64,000 bases of DNA from Puccinellia tenuiflora (lineage: Eukaryota > Streptophyta > Magnoliopsida > Poales > Poaceae). Location of the stretch: the NCBI GenBank assembly GCA_012064385.1, contig QRDG01000473.1, positions 6,747,056-6,811,055 of the forward strand, in the 5' to 3' direction. Shown here piece by piece: positions 24,721 through 34,569 of this stretch (position 1 is the first letter of the stretch; each line of letters begins with the position of its first letter). A program made the translations under genes and the position numbers. The notes under the pieces are model-generated. The model did not search any database. It was not told the DNA's origin and was given only the letters and a program-made list of their open reading frames with translations.

Positions 24721-25799
24721 ATTCGAGACAAATAAGAACCAATAAAGATGAATGCATGGATGCAAAGGTTTGTGCTCTCTACGGCGATACGATCACGATA
24801 TTCGGTCGAGAGCCCCTCTTGATAGTACGGTTACCTATCCTATAATCCGGTCTCTCACTAAACAACATGAGACCGGTAAAATAGAAACCCTATCAAGATC
24901 ATACCTTTGCCTTGCGCATTAACCACTTGAGGTCGATGGAGACGATCTTCATCTCCTCAAGGCGAACCATCTTCTTGATTGCGCTTCGCTTGGTGAAGAA
25001 TCACATGACGCTCCCCCATACACCAAGATGGGGAGAGCACTCTTCGGCATATCTTCACTTGGACTTGATAGTTGATCAATCCGCACAAAGCCTTGATCAA
25101 CACAAATCTTTTCTTCCCTTGAGCTTGACTCCAACAAATGGAGATCAAGCAAAGCACCTTGACTCCAACACATGGAGACAAGCAAGCTAATGGACACCTA
25201 CAAATATAGCTCAATGCAAATATTAGTCCATAGAGATTGTCATTAATTACCAAAACCATGCATGGGATCAACCATGCACTTTCAACAGCGGACCCCACTA
25301 CAACAATGGTAGGATAAGGTGTGGATTTGAATACCTGATGTTTGGCACACAACAGCAATTCTCAAGGTGATTACAAGAACAAATATTACATGATGAACTA
25401 CTGTTATCAGTCTACTTCCATCTGTTTCAAATAAATTGCAAACATTTCTAACTACTACTAAACTAAATACAGTGCAAACAGAAGAGAAAGATCAGAGCAG
25501 GAAGACGAAGGTGACTTCATATAGAAGAGAAAGAACACAAGCGCGTTCATATAGAAGAGAGCATAAGAGGAGGATGACGAGAGTGTGGTCATACAGAAGA
25601 AAAAAGGAGGATGACGAACGTGTGGAGCATAACAAGATGATCATCAAAAAATTATTAATTTCCTGCAGCATTCACTACATATGTACACCAAATGTAACAA
25701 GCGAAAGCGACTATTTATGTACATATACAACTCACCAGGGACGTTCTAGATTCCTTGTGTTTGACCATCTACAGTGAAATATACTCTCAAAGTTATAGT

Positions 25800-26540
25800 A
25801 TTAACTGAAAAAAGAAGTACAAGCTAGCAGGTTAAAAATTAGGGATGTAAATGGTCACATATGTGGCGCCACATAATCCCACTTATTTAGATCAACAGTT
25901 CAAAAATGTTTTATGTTTCATGTGGAAATGAACTACATGCCTACTTATACGGGATTATGTGGCGCCATTTACCTGTCCATTTACAACCCTATTCAAAATG
26001 CAAAATAAATAAAATTCATTGCATGGAAGTACAAGATTTTCACGTTACAAGTGTACAAGTCGCACCTACGCAAGGAAAAGTACAAGACATGAAACCAACG
26101 GTGTACAAGACTTTAATCCTGAAAAGTACAACACAGATCTACGAAAGTACAAATCGAATTTGACACCCCTATTCATCAAACCAAGACTGGCATAAAGAAG
26201 TACATATCTTTTATTAGTTACACATGGAATGTACATGGAATGTTCATGCACTCAAAGTGGAAGTACAAGATTATCACATTACAAGTGTACAAGTCACACC
26301 TACGCAAGGAAAAGTACAAGACATGAAACCAACGGTGTACAAGACTTTAATCCTGAAAAGTACAGCACAGACCTACGGAAGTACAAACTCGAATTTGACA
26401 CCCCTATTCATCAAACCAAGACTGGCATAAAGAAGTACATATCTTTTATTAGTTACACATGGAATGTACAAAGTTTAAGATTCCAAATGTACAAAGTTTA
26501 AGATTCCAAATGTACAAAGTTGATGAATATTGTAGTTGAA
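25800..26540. repeat. GTACAA-rich right-hand region with 234-bp direct repeat
   Basis: The tract starting GGAAGTACAAGATT at 26025 recurs at 26259 and extends about 211 bp (to 26235 and 26470). Each copy contains about eight GTACAA motifs, including the word GGAAAAGTACAAGACATGAAACCAAC, which resembles the minisatellite unit at 17.2-17.6 kb. The region matches the position and content of intron 1 of gene C. It is followed by a gene-C-like exon end at about 26570. Confidence 0.8.
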
Positions 26541-27212
26541 AGTGCTACCTCCCTCCCATTTCTTCCCCTGAAAACTCCCTGCCCGAAAATGACAAAGGGA
26601 AAAAATACAAAGGGAAAAAAGGCAAGAAAAAAAGGCAGGTACTTGTTTTCTGAATCTGGCATTTTAAAGGGAAGCAAGAAACAAGAATCCTCGATTTAGC
26701 ACCAAGAACTATTATGAATCTGATGAATAATAACACACACAATACGCAAGATGGTGAAAGGGAAAAAATACGAGCAACCATCCTTTCACCCGCAGACGCT
26801 GCCCCGCATGCGCCTCCTCCATCTAGACGCCGTCTTCGTCCAACAACTCCCAGCGAGAGATCTACCTCGCCGAACGACGGCTGATGACCTCGCCGTAACA
26901 GAGGCAGACGAGCTGATGACCTCGCCGAACGACGGCGCAGAGGCCACCGTTCACGCGCCGTCGGCGGCGAACGTGAGGAAGAAATCGCCTTGAAATCGCC
27001 TTGAAATCGCCCTCTCAGGATAAGGTAACGAGACAGAGAGGAAGAAAAGAAAAAAAAACGAAGCGGTATCCAAACCCGACCCGAAAAGAGTCCGGACCCG
27101 TCGGGCGCGCGGGCAAGGAGCAACCGACGCGCGACACATGTCAACTGCGGAGTGACCGACCCAGCACGCGACAAACCACAGGACGACACTTGTCACGATT
27201 ACAGAGCGCGCG
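26541..27212 (-). other. Gene-C-like first exon/promoter copy at the element's right end
   Basis: On the minus strand, GTTTTCAGGGGAA followed by a splice donor and CACTTTC (about 26590-26541) closely matches the end of gene C exon 1 and its donor (about 17830-17775). Intron-like GTACAA repeats lie beyond it in both places. Upstream on the minus strand an arginine-rich ORF extends to 27189, but its composition looks like a GC-rich leader. I read this as a second copy of the gene C 5' end without its downstream exons, or as an extra promoter facing into the element. Confidence 0.4.
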
Positions 27213-27236
27213 GGGTTCCCTTCGCGAAGGGAACCC
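27213..27236. repeat. Perfect 24-bp palindrome near the inferred element end
   Basis: GGGTTCCCTTCG followed directly by CGAAGGGAACCC forms a perfect palindrome with no spacer. It sits 17 bp left of the point where the F-box copy 1/copy 2 identity begins (27253). It may be part of the element terminus. Confidence 0.7.
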
Positions 27237-27407
27237 TTTTTCTAACGATTTCGGCCTAATTTCCCCCCTTTGGTCGCAGGAGTTTTATGGTGGGCTTTCT
27301 CTGAGAAAAACGTTTTGGGCTTCATTCTCACTAATTTCAGCTTGATTTCTTGCTTCGGGCCGACCGTGGCTGCTGGTTTGATTTCCGCATTGCCCATTTC
27401 CCATCGC

Positions 27408-29468
27408 ATGAGCTGTGAGGAGGGCGAGATGCGCCGCCGTCGCCACCCTCCCTCGCCGGCGGCGCGACCGCCGCTGGACGACGACGACCTTCTCGCCGAG
27501 ATCCTCCTCCGCCTCCCCCCGCAGCCCTCCTCCCTTCCCCGCGCCTCCCTCGTCTGCAAGCGCTGGCGCAGCCTCGCCTCCGACCCAACCTTCTCCCGCC
27601 GCTTCCGCATCCACCACCGCCGCAACCCTCCCCTCCTCGGCTGCTTCTTTGAACTTTCTAACAAACTCCGCTTCTTACATACACTGGATCCCCCCAATCG
27701 TGTCCCGGAAGGCCGCTTCCCCTTTCCGTTCGACTCTGGCGACCGCCGCTTATTCCTTGGATGCCGCCATGGCCTCCTACTCATGCTCCGCTTCTCTCAG
27801 GGGACCGCCGAACTCGTGGTGTGGGACCCTGTCAATGGCCACGAGCACCGGCTAGCGTTTCCCCCGTGGTTCGGTGTGAAGGCATACAAATCGATCAATG
27901 CAGCGGTGCTTCGCGCTACCCTCGGAGACATACAAAACTTCCAGGTGGTCTTGGTAAGCACCGACGTCGAACAGCGAGTGATCGCCTGTGTTTACTCGTC
28001 GGAGACCGGTGTATGGGGTAATCTCATCACAACACCGCTTCCACCCAACGTTTCTGATTTTCCTCCGGCCGGGATTGATCCGTGCACTCCTGCTGTGCTT
28101 GTTGGGGATTCCCTTTACATGTTGCTTCTTGGGAAGTCGTCAAGCATCATTGAGTTCGATGTTGATAGGCGGAACCTAGCAGTGATACCTCTGCCTGTGG
28201 GATTGGATCCCGAGATGAGTTTCGAGTACTCGGTTATGCGGGCAGAGGGTGGTGGGACTGGTCTCCTCGTTGTGTCAAACACAGACCGCATCGCCCAATT
28301 ATGGAAGAGGAAGACCGATTGTGCTGGTGTTGCTTCTTGGGTGCTGGGAAGAACTATTGAACTAGACAGCCTACTCTCCCTGGATTTACAGAAACATCAG
28401 GGCATAGTGATTCAAGGGTTTGCGGAGGAAAATAATGTGGTGTTCTTGTGGGCTTTTGGTGATGTCTTCATGCTTCAACTTGACTCACTGCAATTCAAGA
28501 AACTCCCCGAAATCAACTTGCTTCACCCTCACTGGCATCCATTCGAATGTGTCTATGCTGCAGGTAATACCATGCCTTATTTACAATGCTCGTATGGAAA
28601 AACCAAGCTATTTTCCGATGATTGGTTGATGGAATGCTGTTCGTTATTGCTTATTTACAATGAAACCAATGAACAGCCTTAGACCATATTTGCAACTTCA
28701 AGCAACGAACAACCTTCTTTTGTTTAGGCCTTATTTAGGCATTGTAAATTTGCCAAAACACTTAAGCTAACAATTTTAAGTAATGTTGTATCATTTGTTT
28801 ATTTTGTTGTTTGGTGAACCCTAGAATATATCTGTAACTGCCCATTAGCCAATAATAACGTATAGTATGTGGCTATGCTTTGTGTGCATTCTAATTTCTT
28901 CAGTTTTGGCCACTATGGATGTTTAATACTTCATGTTGAACACATGATGAAATGACATAATTAGGTCCATCACAAGAACTTGTTTCTTCACTAATAACAT
29001 TTCTTACACTTACTAGTCTATTACCATTTAAGTAGAGTGAAAGTATTGCTTGATCCTGTGCAGAGTACAAAAAAACAGTCATTGTGGACCAATGGAAGCA
29101 TAACTTATAATATGATGCATGCCCCATGACCACTTGCTGTAGCATTTTTTTCTGATATGGCACTGCACAAACTTAATAGTGGATAATTTGTCTCTTCTGA
29201 CCAGCTAATAGACTGAGTCTGCATGTTCTTCATTTTAACGATATTCATTAGTATATACTGTTTTCAACATATCCTTCAAATTTGAAGGTAGGTGTAGTTT
29301 ACTTATCTATTCCTAAATCCTAATGACGTGTCAAAACTGCTGTTTTTTCGAACTAAGCTATGAGTTTTGCTTTTGTTGGAATGTCATTTGGTCATTTGAC
29401 TTCTTATGCTTGCAGAAACAGGCAATGGTGGCGGACATGATGCAATTGATCTTCTGCACAGTGCTTAA
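27408..29468 (+). CDS. F-box protein copy 1 (two exons)
   Basis: Exon 1 is 27408-28563 and exon 2 is 29416-29468; they join in phase after VYAA to give ETGNGGGHDAIDLLHSA and a stop. The N-terminus has the F-box LLAEILLRLPPQPSSLPRAS...CKRWRSL, followed by the propeller-like region of grass F-box proteins (LGCRHGLLLM, VVWDPVNGHEHRL, CVYSSETGVWGNLI, AQLWKRKTDCAGVASWVLGRTI). Expected role: substrate receptor of an SCF ubiquitin ligase through SKP1; target unknown. If the intron is retained, the frame runs to 28682. I chose ATG 27408 because related copies start at the matching MS; an in-frame ATG at 27270 also exists. Only about 155 bp of native leader remain before transposon sequence. Confidence 0.8.
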
Positions 29469-31042
29469 GAGGATTGTCCCATTAGATATGCTATCGTGAT
29501 GTACTGGTTGAGCAGGTAAGTTTATCTTCTCCATGTATGTTGAGGTATCAGATCTGTTCCTTCAGATAATGTACTGCTATCCTCTTTTCTGAAATTTCTC
29601 TACAACTCTTTCCTTCAAATAATGTATGTATGTATGTTGCCCACCTGGCCACCTCTTATTCTTTGATGGCAGGCTGTGTCTTGCATCTTTTCGCCAGGCC
29701 CTGTTTCCTTATCCCTTCCTCAGCAGCTATCTGTCTCTTCCTCATGCTTTCACCCACACGCCTTCTCTTGTACTTACTGATGTTTTACCGACCCATCTTT
29801 ACTGTATGTGCCTTTTCACTTGCCTCCTTCCATCCAACTGCCTTGCTCTCAGTTTACCCCTTCATGAGTACTCCCTCAGTTCCTTCTGGTAGTGTGGGCT
29901 CTTCTTCCTGTAGCTAGGAGCCTCCCGCTATTCCCTATTTGTGTGCATATGCTTGTGCCTGCTCACAGATGAGAATGATCCGCGCTAAGTAGTGGCAAAT
30001 GTAGTACTTCACTTTGCTCTGGGGATATATTTGTGTTTAAATTATACTTGTTGCTACTTTGGATTTAAAAGAATCATGTCGTTAAGGGTCAATCAAGTCA
30101 CAGTGTAACTTGCAGACTGGTCCCGTCTACGCAAGTAATTGATATGATAGCAATACCTGACAATTTTAGACTTATAGTTATGCCACTTTACTTTGCTTCT
30201 TATTTTGATCGTTGTGATACCCAGTGAACTAATGATTGCCATCACTAAATCTTATAATGTTATTTATTGTAGTTTTATGGGCGATTATTCTATTGTTAGC
30301 TGTTTGGATAAACATTTTCACAGCCTGTTGCTCGTTGTCCGCCAAATTTGTACATTGACCATGAGCCACTGATATAGTTTGGCTGGTAAAAAATCCAACT
30401 GTATGTAGCTATGTATGCTTTACGTGCAATATAATATCTTCAATTTTAGCCACCTGGATGTTTATACTTGATATTGAACATAGGATCAAAAGGACATGAC
30501 TAAATTCATCTTTAAAACTGTTTTCATCATGAATGACAGTTTATTTTTAATTTTTTGTATCTACTAATGTTCTTTCCCTATCTACTGGATGTGCTCTTCT
30601 GTTTGCCCTCCCTTCCATCAAATGTCCTTCCTTTCAGTTTACCTCCTCCTTAGTACGTACTCCCCAAGTTCCTTGTGTAAATGACTCATGACTTAGAACC
30701 GTTCCTCATTCTCTATTTGTGCATGTGTTTGTGCCTGCTAAGAGACAAGACTGTTGTCATGCTAATAGTAGCAAATGTAACCTTTGCTCTTCTTCGGGCA
30801 TATATTCTGCTTTACTCTTACAGTTTTAGTTGCGGCTGCATCACCTTTAACCTTTTGGATAGAAGAACTGTCAATTAATAAGATTATCCACAGTCCCTTG
30901 CTGGAGGCTTGTACGCATGAATTTGATCAATTTCGATTTGCTAGTGACTAGCTAGCTCATACATTTCTAAAAAATTCCTATGAGCTTGTTTATACTTTTC
31001 TAGTCCAGGAGCCCCTCATAGGCCCACTATTCTTTTGTCCTC
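29469..31042. other. 3' flank of F-box copy 1, no gene seen
   Basis: AT-rich sequence with pyrimidine-rich stretches (29580-29900) and only short ORFs. The segment at 30930-31040 (GCTAGTGACTAGCTAGCTCATACA...AGCCCCTCATAGGCCCAC) is homologous to 38885-38965 behind F-box copy 2. Confidence 0.5.
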
Positions 31043-32313
31043 GGGTTAATTAGCTAGATGCCATTGCAATTTCTAGCTATTTGAGATATGCCACTACAAC
31101 TTTCATCTTTTGAAAAATGCCACTCCAATTCTTTGTACGTCTCATAGATGCCATTACCCTCATTTATGCCCACATACTTGATAATATACTAACGTATTCC
31201 CGTCGTATATACGTATATATGGTCTGACTTGACCAGAATCAGGCTCCACTCTGACCCTTCACCAGTCCGTCGTCGTGGCGTCAAGTGAGGTCGCGACGTG
31301 AGGCTTGCTCCATAGCAGTCAAGAGCCCAGCTCGATTGCAGTAGAGAGTCCGAGCTCCGTCGCCATTGTACATCGGTAGCTAGAAACACATGAGCGGTGC
31401 CATGAACGAACGCATCCGCAATCTGAACATTCACAACAGCAAGAGTACGGACACATTCGCAACCTTGAAAGGTCACAGCAGCAAAATGATTGGCTCTAGT
31501 ACTTGGGGCGTAGGAACACATTATTGCTTAGATCTGGTATGTTTTTCATTTTATTTTTCCATGCCAATGAATTCTGTGTTGTTGGCAGTAGAGGATTTCG
31601 ATTCGTGCTCTCCGCCGCCGAGATTGGGACAACAACGAGTTGTGCGGAAATCGAGTGGTGCTCCCCATGGTAGTCTCGCTTGTTTCCGCTGCCGCTGGAG
31701 GGAGGATTTGGGGGAACTTCCATCCGGTCGGAGAGGCAGGGAGGGATTGTGGGAATCGAGTGCTCTCCGCCGCCGCCATCGTACTAGGGCTGGGTGAGAG
31801 TCGTGAGACGACTGCTCTCCGCCGCCGCCATTGTACGGCTGGGTGAGACACGGGAGCAGACGAGGTGGAAGAAGATGGAAATCACTCAGAGCAATGCTAT
31901 ACGTACGATGTTTCTCATCCGGTTTTCGTACGACATATGCTCACACATGCATCAGACATGCACCGGTGCCCTTCCTAGTCCCAGCAGAAGAGGATTTAAG
32001 GGAACGAATTCAGCCACGTCTGAGTCGTACAAGCATCGTACACGAAACATCGTATGTGACATGTGCGGCACTTCCGAATCACTCTGCGCATCGAGCCAGT
32101 CCACATACTAAGGCTGATTCGGGTGAGCCCACCACGTATATGTACGTGCACAAGAAATACAAGAGTATAATGGCTGGTACGAGTGTTTATATATGCATAA
32201 TGGCATCTATGAACTGTATACAGAATTGGAGTGGCATTTTTCAAAAGATGAAAATTGTAGTGGCATATCTCAAATAGCTAAAAATTGCAATGGCATCTAT
32301 CTAATTAACCCGT
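31043..32313. mobile_element. Long-TIR DNA transposon, Pack-MULE candidate
   Basis: Terminal inverted repeats of about 130 bp: CGGGTTAATTAGCTAGATGCCATTGC at the left and its near-exact complement at the right, both running through the words GAGATATGCCACTACAA and GAAAAATGCCACTCCAATTCT. The interior (31200-32160) is GC-rich with repeated CTCTCCGCCGCCGCCAT words and short ORFs lacking recognisable domains, as expected of captured gene fragments. F-box copy 2 has an apparent empty site at about 38975 (CCCACTGTTCTTATAGCCTCTATCC). No clean 9-bp target duplication is visible, so the superfamily is inferred from TIR length. Confidence 0.7.
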
Positions 32314-32330
32314 ATCCTATGCTCATAGGA

Positions 32331-33526
32331 GTTTGAAGTTGAAAGTGTACCACCACACTACAAGTTACCTATTGCTATTCTCTTTTTCAGATGTTGGTTT
32401 TGTGAGGTGATTTAACTGTGAGGTTTTTGACACAACTTCCATAAATTGTTAAGCTAAAAGTTTCTGTTACAGTCATACAAAAATATATGAGAATAACTCC
32501 AACTTTTCCTGATTGAATACTACAAGTTTCTTTGATTGATGGTATATTACTTGCTCTGCAGTACCTACAGTTACATTCTGGTGCCTGAGATGCAGAAATG
32601 GGCCGTTGGATGTAGTTTCTTCCATTTGTATGCTTGACGCGGAGATCGACCCTCTATGTAGCATGCACCGGTCAGCTGTGAAATGCACGTGTAGGAATTA
32701 ATCGCTTAATTTGATAACTTCCGCATGTTATCTAATTCCGGTTGACATTCCTCAACTGACGTGAAGGTTGAAGGCACATTGACTTGCTTCGCTTAATTAG
32801 TACTTAACTTGTGGCGTGATGACATGTGAACTGATCTTGCTTGCATTTTAGTGTGTGTGCCCATGTTCCTAGATATACCATTTTGTGTGTGCCTTTTGTT
32901 GTTGAATATCTATCTGGTCCGGAGCTCGATATTTCTTGGCTTAGTACTACTGACTACTGAGTGTCGAATCACAATAGTAGTCTGACCGGCCTGGGAGTTG
33001 TGAACAAACTTACTGTATGTTGAATGCTTTTCGCTACTGCATAAATAGCCGCCGACTCAACCAGGGCTGGTTTCAGTGGTATTTTGCTTTCTTTTGAGAT
33101 GCTGCCAAGGCTTGAATGGGTTTCCTAAATTATGAGCTCTTTCATGAGTTTTTAAGAATTAAAATGTGTCACTTGTAAAATAAAAAGGATGAATAATCTG
33201 GTTGCTGTGATCAGTACTGGGATAGATGAACCAAGGCCAGCGCAGTAAGTAGTAGCATGGGGTCGCCTCTACACATTGATAACCGACTTTGATTTAAGAT
33301 TCGCTAACTTCTGTTATCAGTAGTTCTTTTATTATGCATGCTCTGATCCAGTTGTGTACATTGAGAAACCAGTTTGTGAGTTTCTGACTTGCAGCTGTGG
33401 GAATCTTCTTTATAGTTGAATCTATGTATGCTTAGTCGCAGTTCTAGTTTGCTTTTTATGTTTTTAGATGAGTTGGCCAACATTTGGATTTTAATCCTTT
33501 TATGCGTCACTAAAGAAATACAAGTA
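32331..33526. other. Intergenic sequence, partly duplicated at 39.0 kb
   Basis: The start (GAAGTTGAAAGTGTACCACCACAC...) aligns with 39014-39110. No gene, RNA or repeat boundary was recognised in the remainder. Confidence 0.4.
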
Positions 33527-33723
33527 GGGGGTGTTTGGTTAGGCTTTCTAGTTGGCTTTTGACTTTGGCTTATAAGCCATAAAAGCACCTAAATAGGTGC
33601 TTTTGGCTTTTGGCTTATACCATAGTAAAACATAAGTCAAAAGCCAAAAGCACCTATTTAGGTGCTTTTTGGGCTTATAAGCCAAAGCCAAAAGCCAACT
33701 AGAAAGCCTAACCAAACACCCCC
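33527..33723. mobile_element. Tourist-like MITE, near-perfect hairpin
   Basis: A 197-bp element starts GGGGGTGTTTGGTTAGGCTT and ends with its exact complement. The arms pair almost throughout (GGCTTATAAGCC and GCACCTAAATAGGTGC are themselves palindromic). GTA flanks both sides (33524-33526, 33724-33726), giving a 3-bp target duplication as in PIF/Harbinger MITEs, although TTA/TAA is the usual target. Confidence 0.85.
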
Positions 33724-33960
33724 GTAATATTCTTACTTACTTCCTCACAAAAAAAAAAGACACAAATTGAACATTATATTATGGATACTCCTTCAAGTAT
33801 TAGCACCAGCTGAGATTCACAAACTTCCATAGGAGCAGACATAACCCGTTTTACTATATTGATTGCTGCTACAATCATATAATGATATACCATGATTCAC
33901 AAGCTCTTCAAATCATCTTTTCCCATTCCTTTCCTTGGAACGGAGCTGTTCTTCAAAGTT

Positions 33961-34442
33961 TTACTTGGTGTTGGTGAGCCCATGGCTCCACATCTCGCTG
34001 CAGCTCTGCACACATGCCGCGGCATCCTCTGCATCTGCAAAATGGCAATGCAAGAACGATATAATGACAGCATGCAGAAGAACAAACTGTACTTCTTTCC
34101 TTCGTGTCAAGAGATCGACACTGAGAAGAAACATGAACGGTGGGTGTGAGCAAGATGGACTGTTTTCTTCTTACCGGCCGACGAATCGGACAGACCGCAT
34201 ATCTTGATGCCGGCACAGCCCGCCCTGCACGAGTAGCCGGCGGTGGTGCTGGGGCTGCATTTGTTGGCGCAGAACGGAATGCAACTGAACCGGGGCACGT
34301 GGAGGTGCCTGCACCCAGGGTAGCACTCCCTGAAGCACGCGCAGAACTCGGACTTGGCGATGGCAGCCACCTCCTGCCCGGACAGCGTCACGAGGAGGAG
34401 CACGCACAGGATGGCGGCAATGGCGGACTTCTTCGCCTCCAT
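33961..34442 (-). CDS. Thionin-like secreted cysteine-rich peptide 1
   Basis: Exon 1 is 34442-34175 and exon 2 is 34034-33961 (113 residues in all). A hydrophobic signal peptide (about residues 1-27, ending near EVAA) precedes a mature part with 12 cysteines in a CxCxxxC, CxxxCxxxC, CxxxC, CxxxC order; exon 2 gives the final CVQSC pair. Pattern and intron position fit the plant thionin-like family of small secreted proteins; antimicrobial or reproductive roles are proposed for relatives, none shown here. The gene lies 3' to 3' with F-box copy 1. The upstream stretch GAGGGCAATATCGACATTTGAG is shared with the pseudogene at 39.5 kb. Confidence 0.75.
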
Positions 34443-34569
34443 CTCCTTGCTCTTACCAGCTACCGTTGCTTCTTCACAAGTCAGAACCGGTTTGGTGACT
34501 GGTGACTCTCAGCGTGGGATATGGGAGCTCTTTATATGCATGGCTTCCGAGGGCAATATCGACATTTGA

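Larger units (their letters stand above)
22778..25282. mobile_element. 2.5-kb non-coding insertion in the transposase 3' exon
   Basis: Removing 22778-25282 restores one open frame between KNN and SGPHYNN. CAAC flanks both sides (22774-22777 and 25283-25286), a plausible short target duplication. The left end carries the GTCGCCTAGAGGGGGG...GTGAATAGGC motif seen at the end of many plant non-coding repeats. No protein domain is visible inside; the ORFs are GC-composition shadows. It includes GGCCGGCC-rich DNA and a 160-bp repeat. The family is not assigned; a non-autonomous LTR-type or terminal-repeat-less element is possible. Confidence 0.6.
18590..25370 (+). pseudogene. Gene D: FAR1-related MULE transposase, split by an insertion and carrying stops
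   Basis: Exons: to 18711 (KWSTTEEM...ITKIIRQ), 19087-19386, 19505-19592, 19681-19807, 19902-19979, 20101-20214, then 20323 into the long exon; short acidic, Gln/Ser-rich exons precede the core. The core runs FAR1-type zinc-binding region (20590-20880, ending QLEHNHPL), MULE transposase fold with acidic residues in YISFDTTFS, IITDQDKAM and GRSESTN (21240-21790), SWIM finger FSCSCKK...HCCHV (22135-22190) and CCHC knuckle CGHCKEKGHIRTSC (22597-22640). Role: cut-and-paste transposition in the nucleus. In-frame TAG occurs at 19102-19104 and 20714-20716, and TGA at 22766-22768. The frame continues across a 2.5-kb insertion (22778-25282) and ends at TGA 25368-25370 after RIRCGFEYLMFG. A host FRS gene is the alternative identity; the surroundings favour a transposase. 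Confidence 0.75.
1..27240. mobile_element. Giant Mutator-like element with transposase and Ulp1-protease genes (left end outside window)
   Basis: Seen: a FAR1/MULE-type transposase gene (plus) lies beside three minus-strand genes, two of which encode Ulp1-like domains, and all are embedded in DNA dense in the motif GTACAA. The motif is already dense at base 1, so the element starts left of the window. The right limit is inferred. At 27253 the sequence becomes identical to a second F-box copy at 36978, and left of that point the two copies are unrelated; a 24-bp perfect palindrome sits at 27213-27236. Known: Kaonashi-type MULEs of plants carry Ulp1-like genes. Inference: the whole region is one element. 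Two adjacent or nested elements remain possible because no pair of terminal inverted repeats can be seen. Confidence 0.6.

Noticed and set aside
26545..27189. 214-codon minus-strand ORF as a complete gene
   Set aside because: Only its last about 15 codons and the donor resemble gene C exon 1; the remainder has GC-rich leader composition, so it is reported only as a promoter/exon-end copy.
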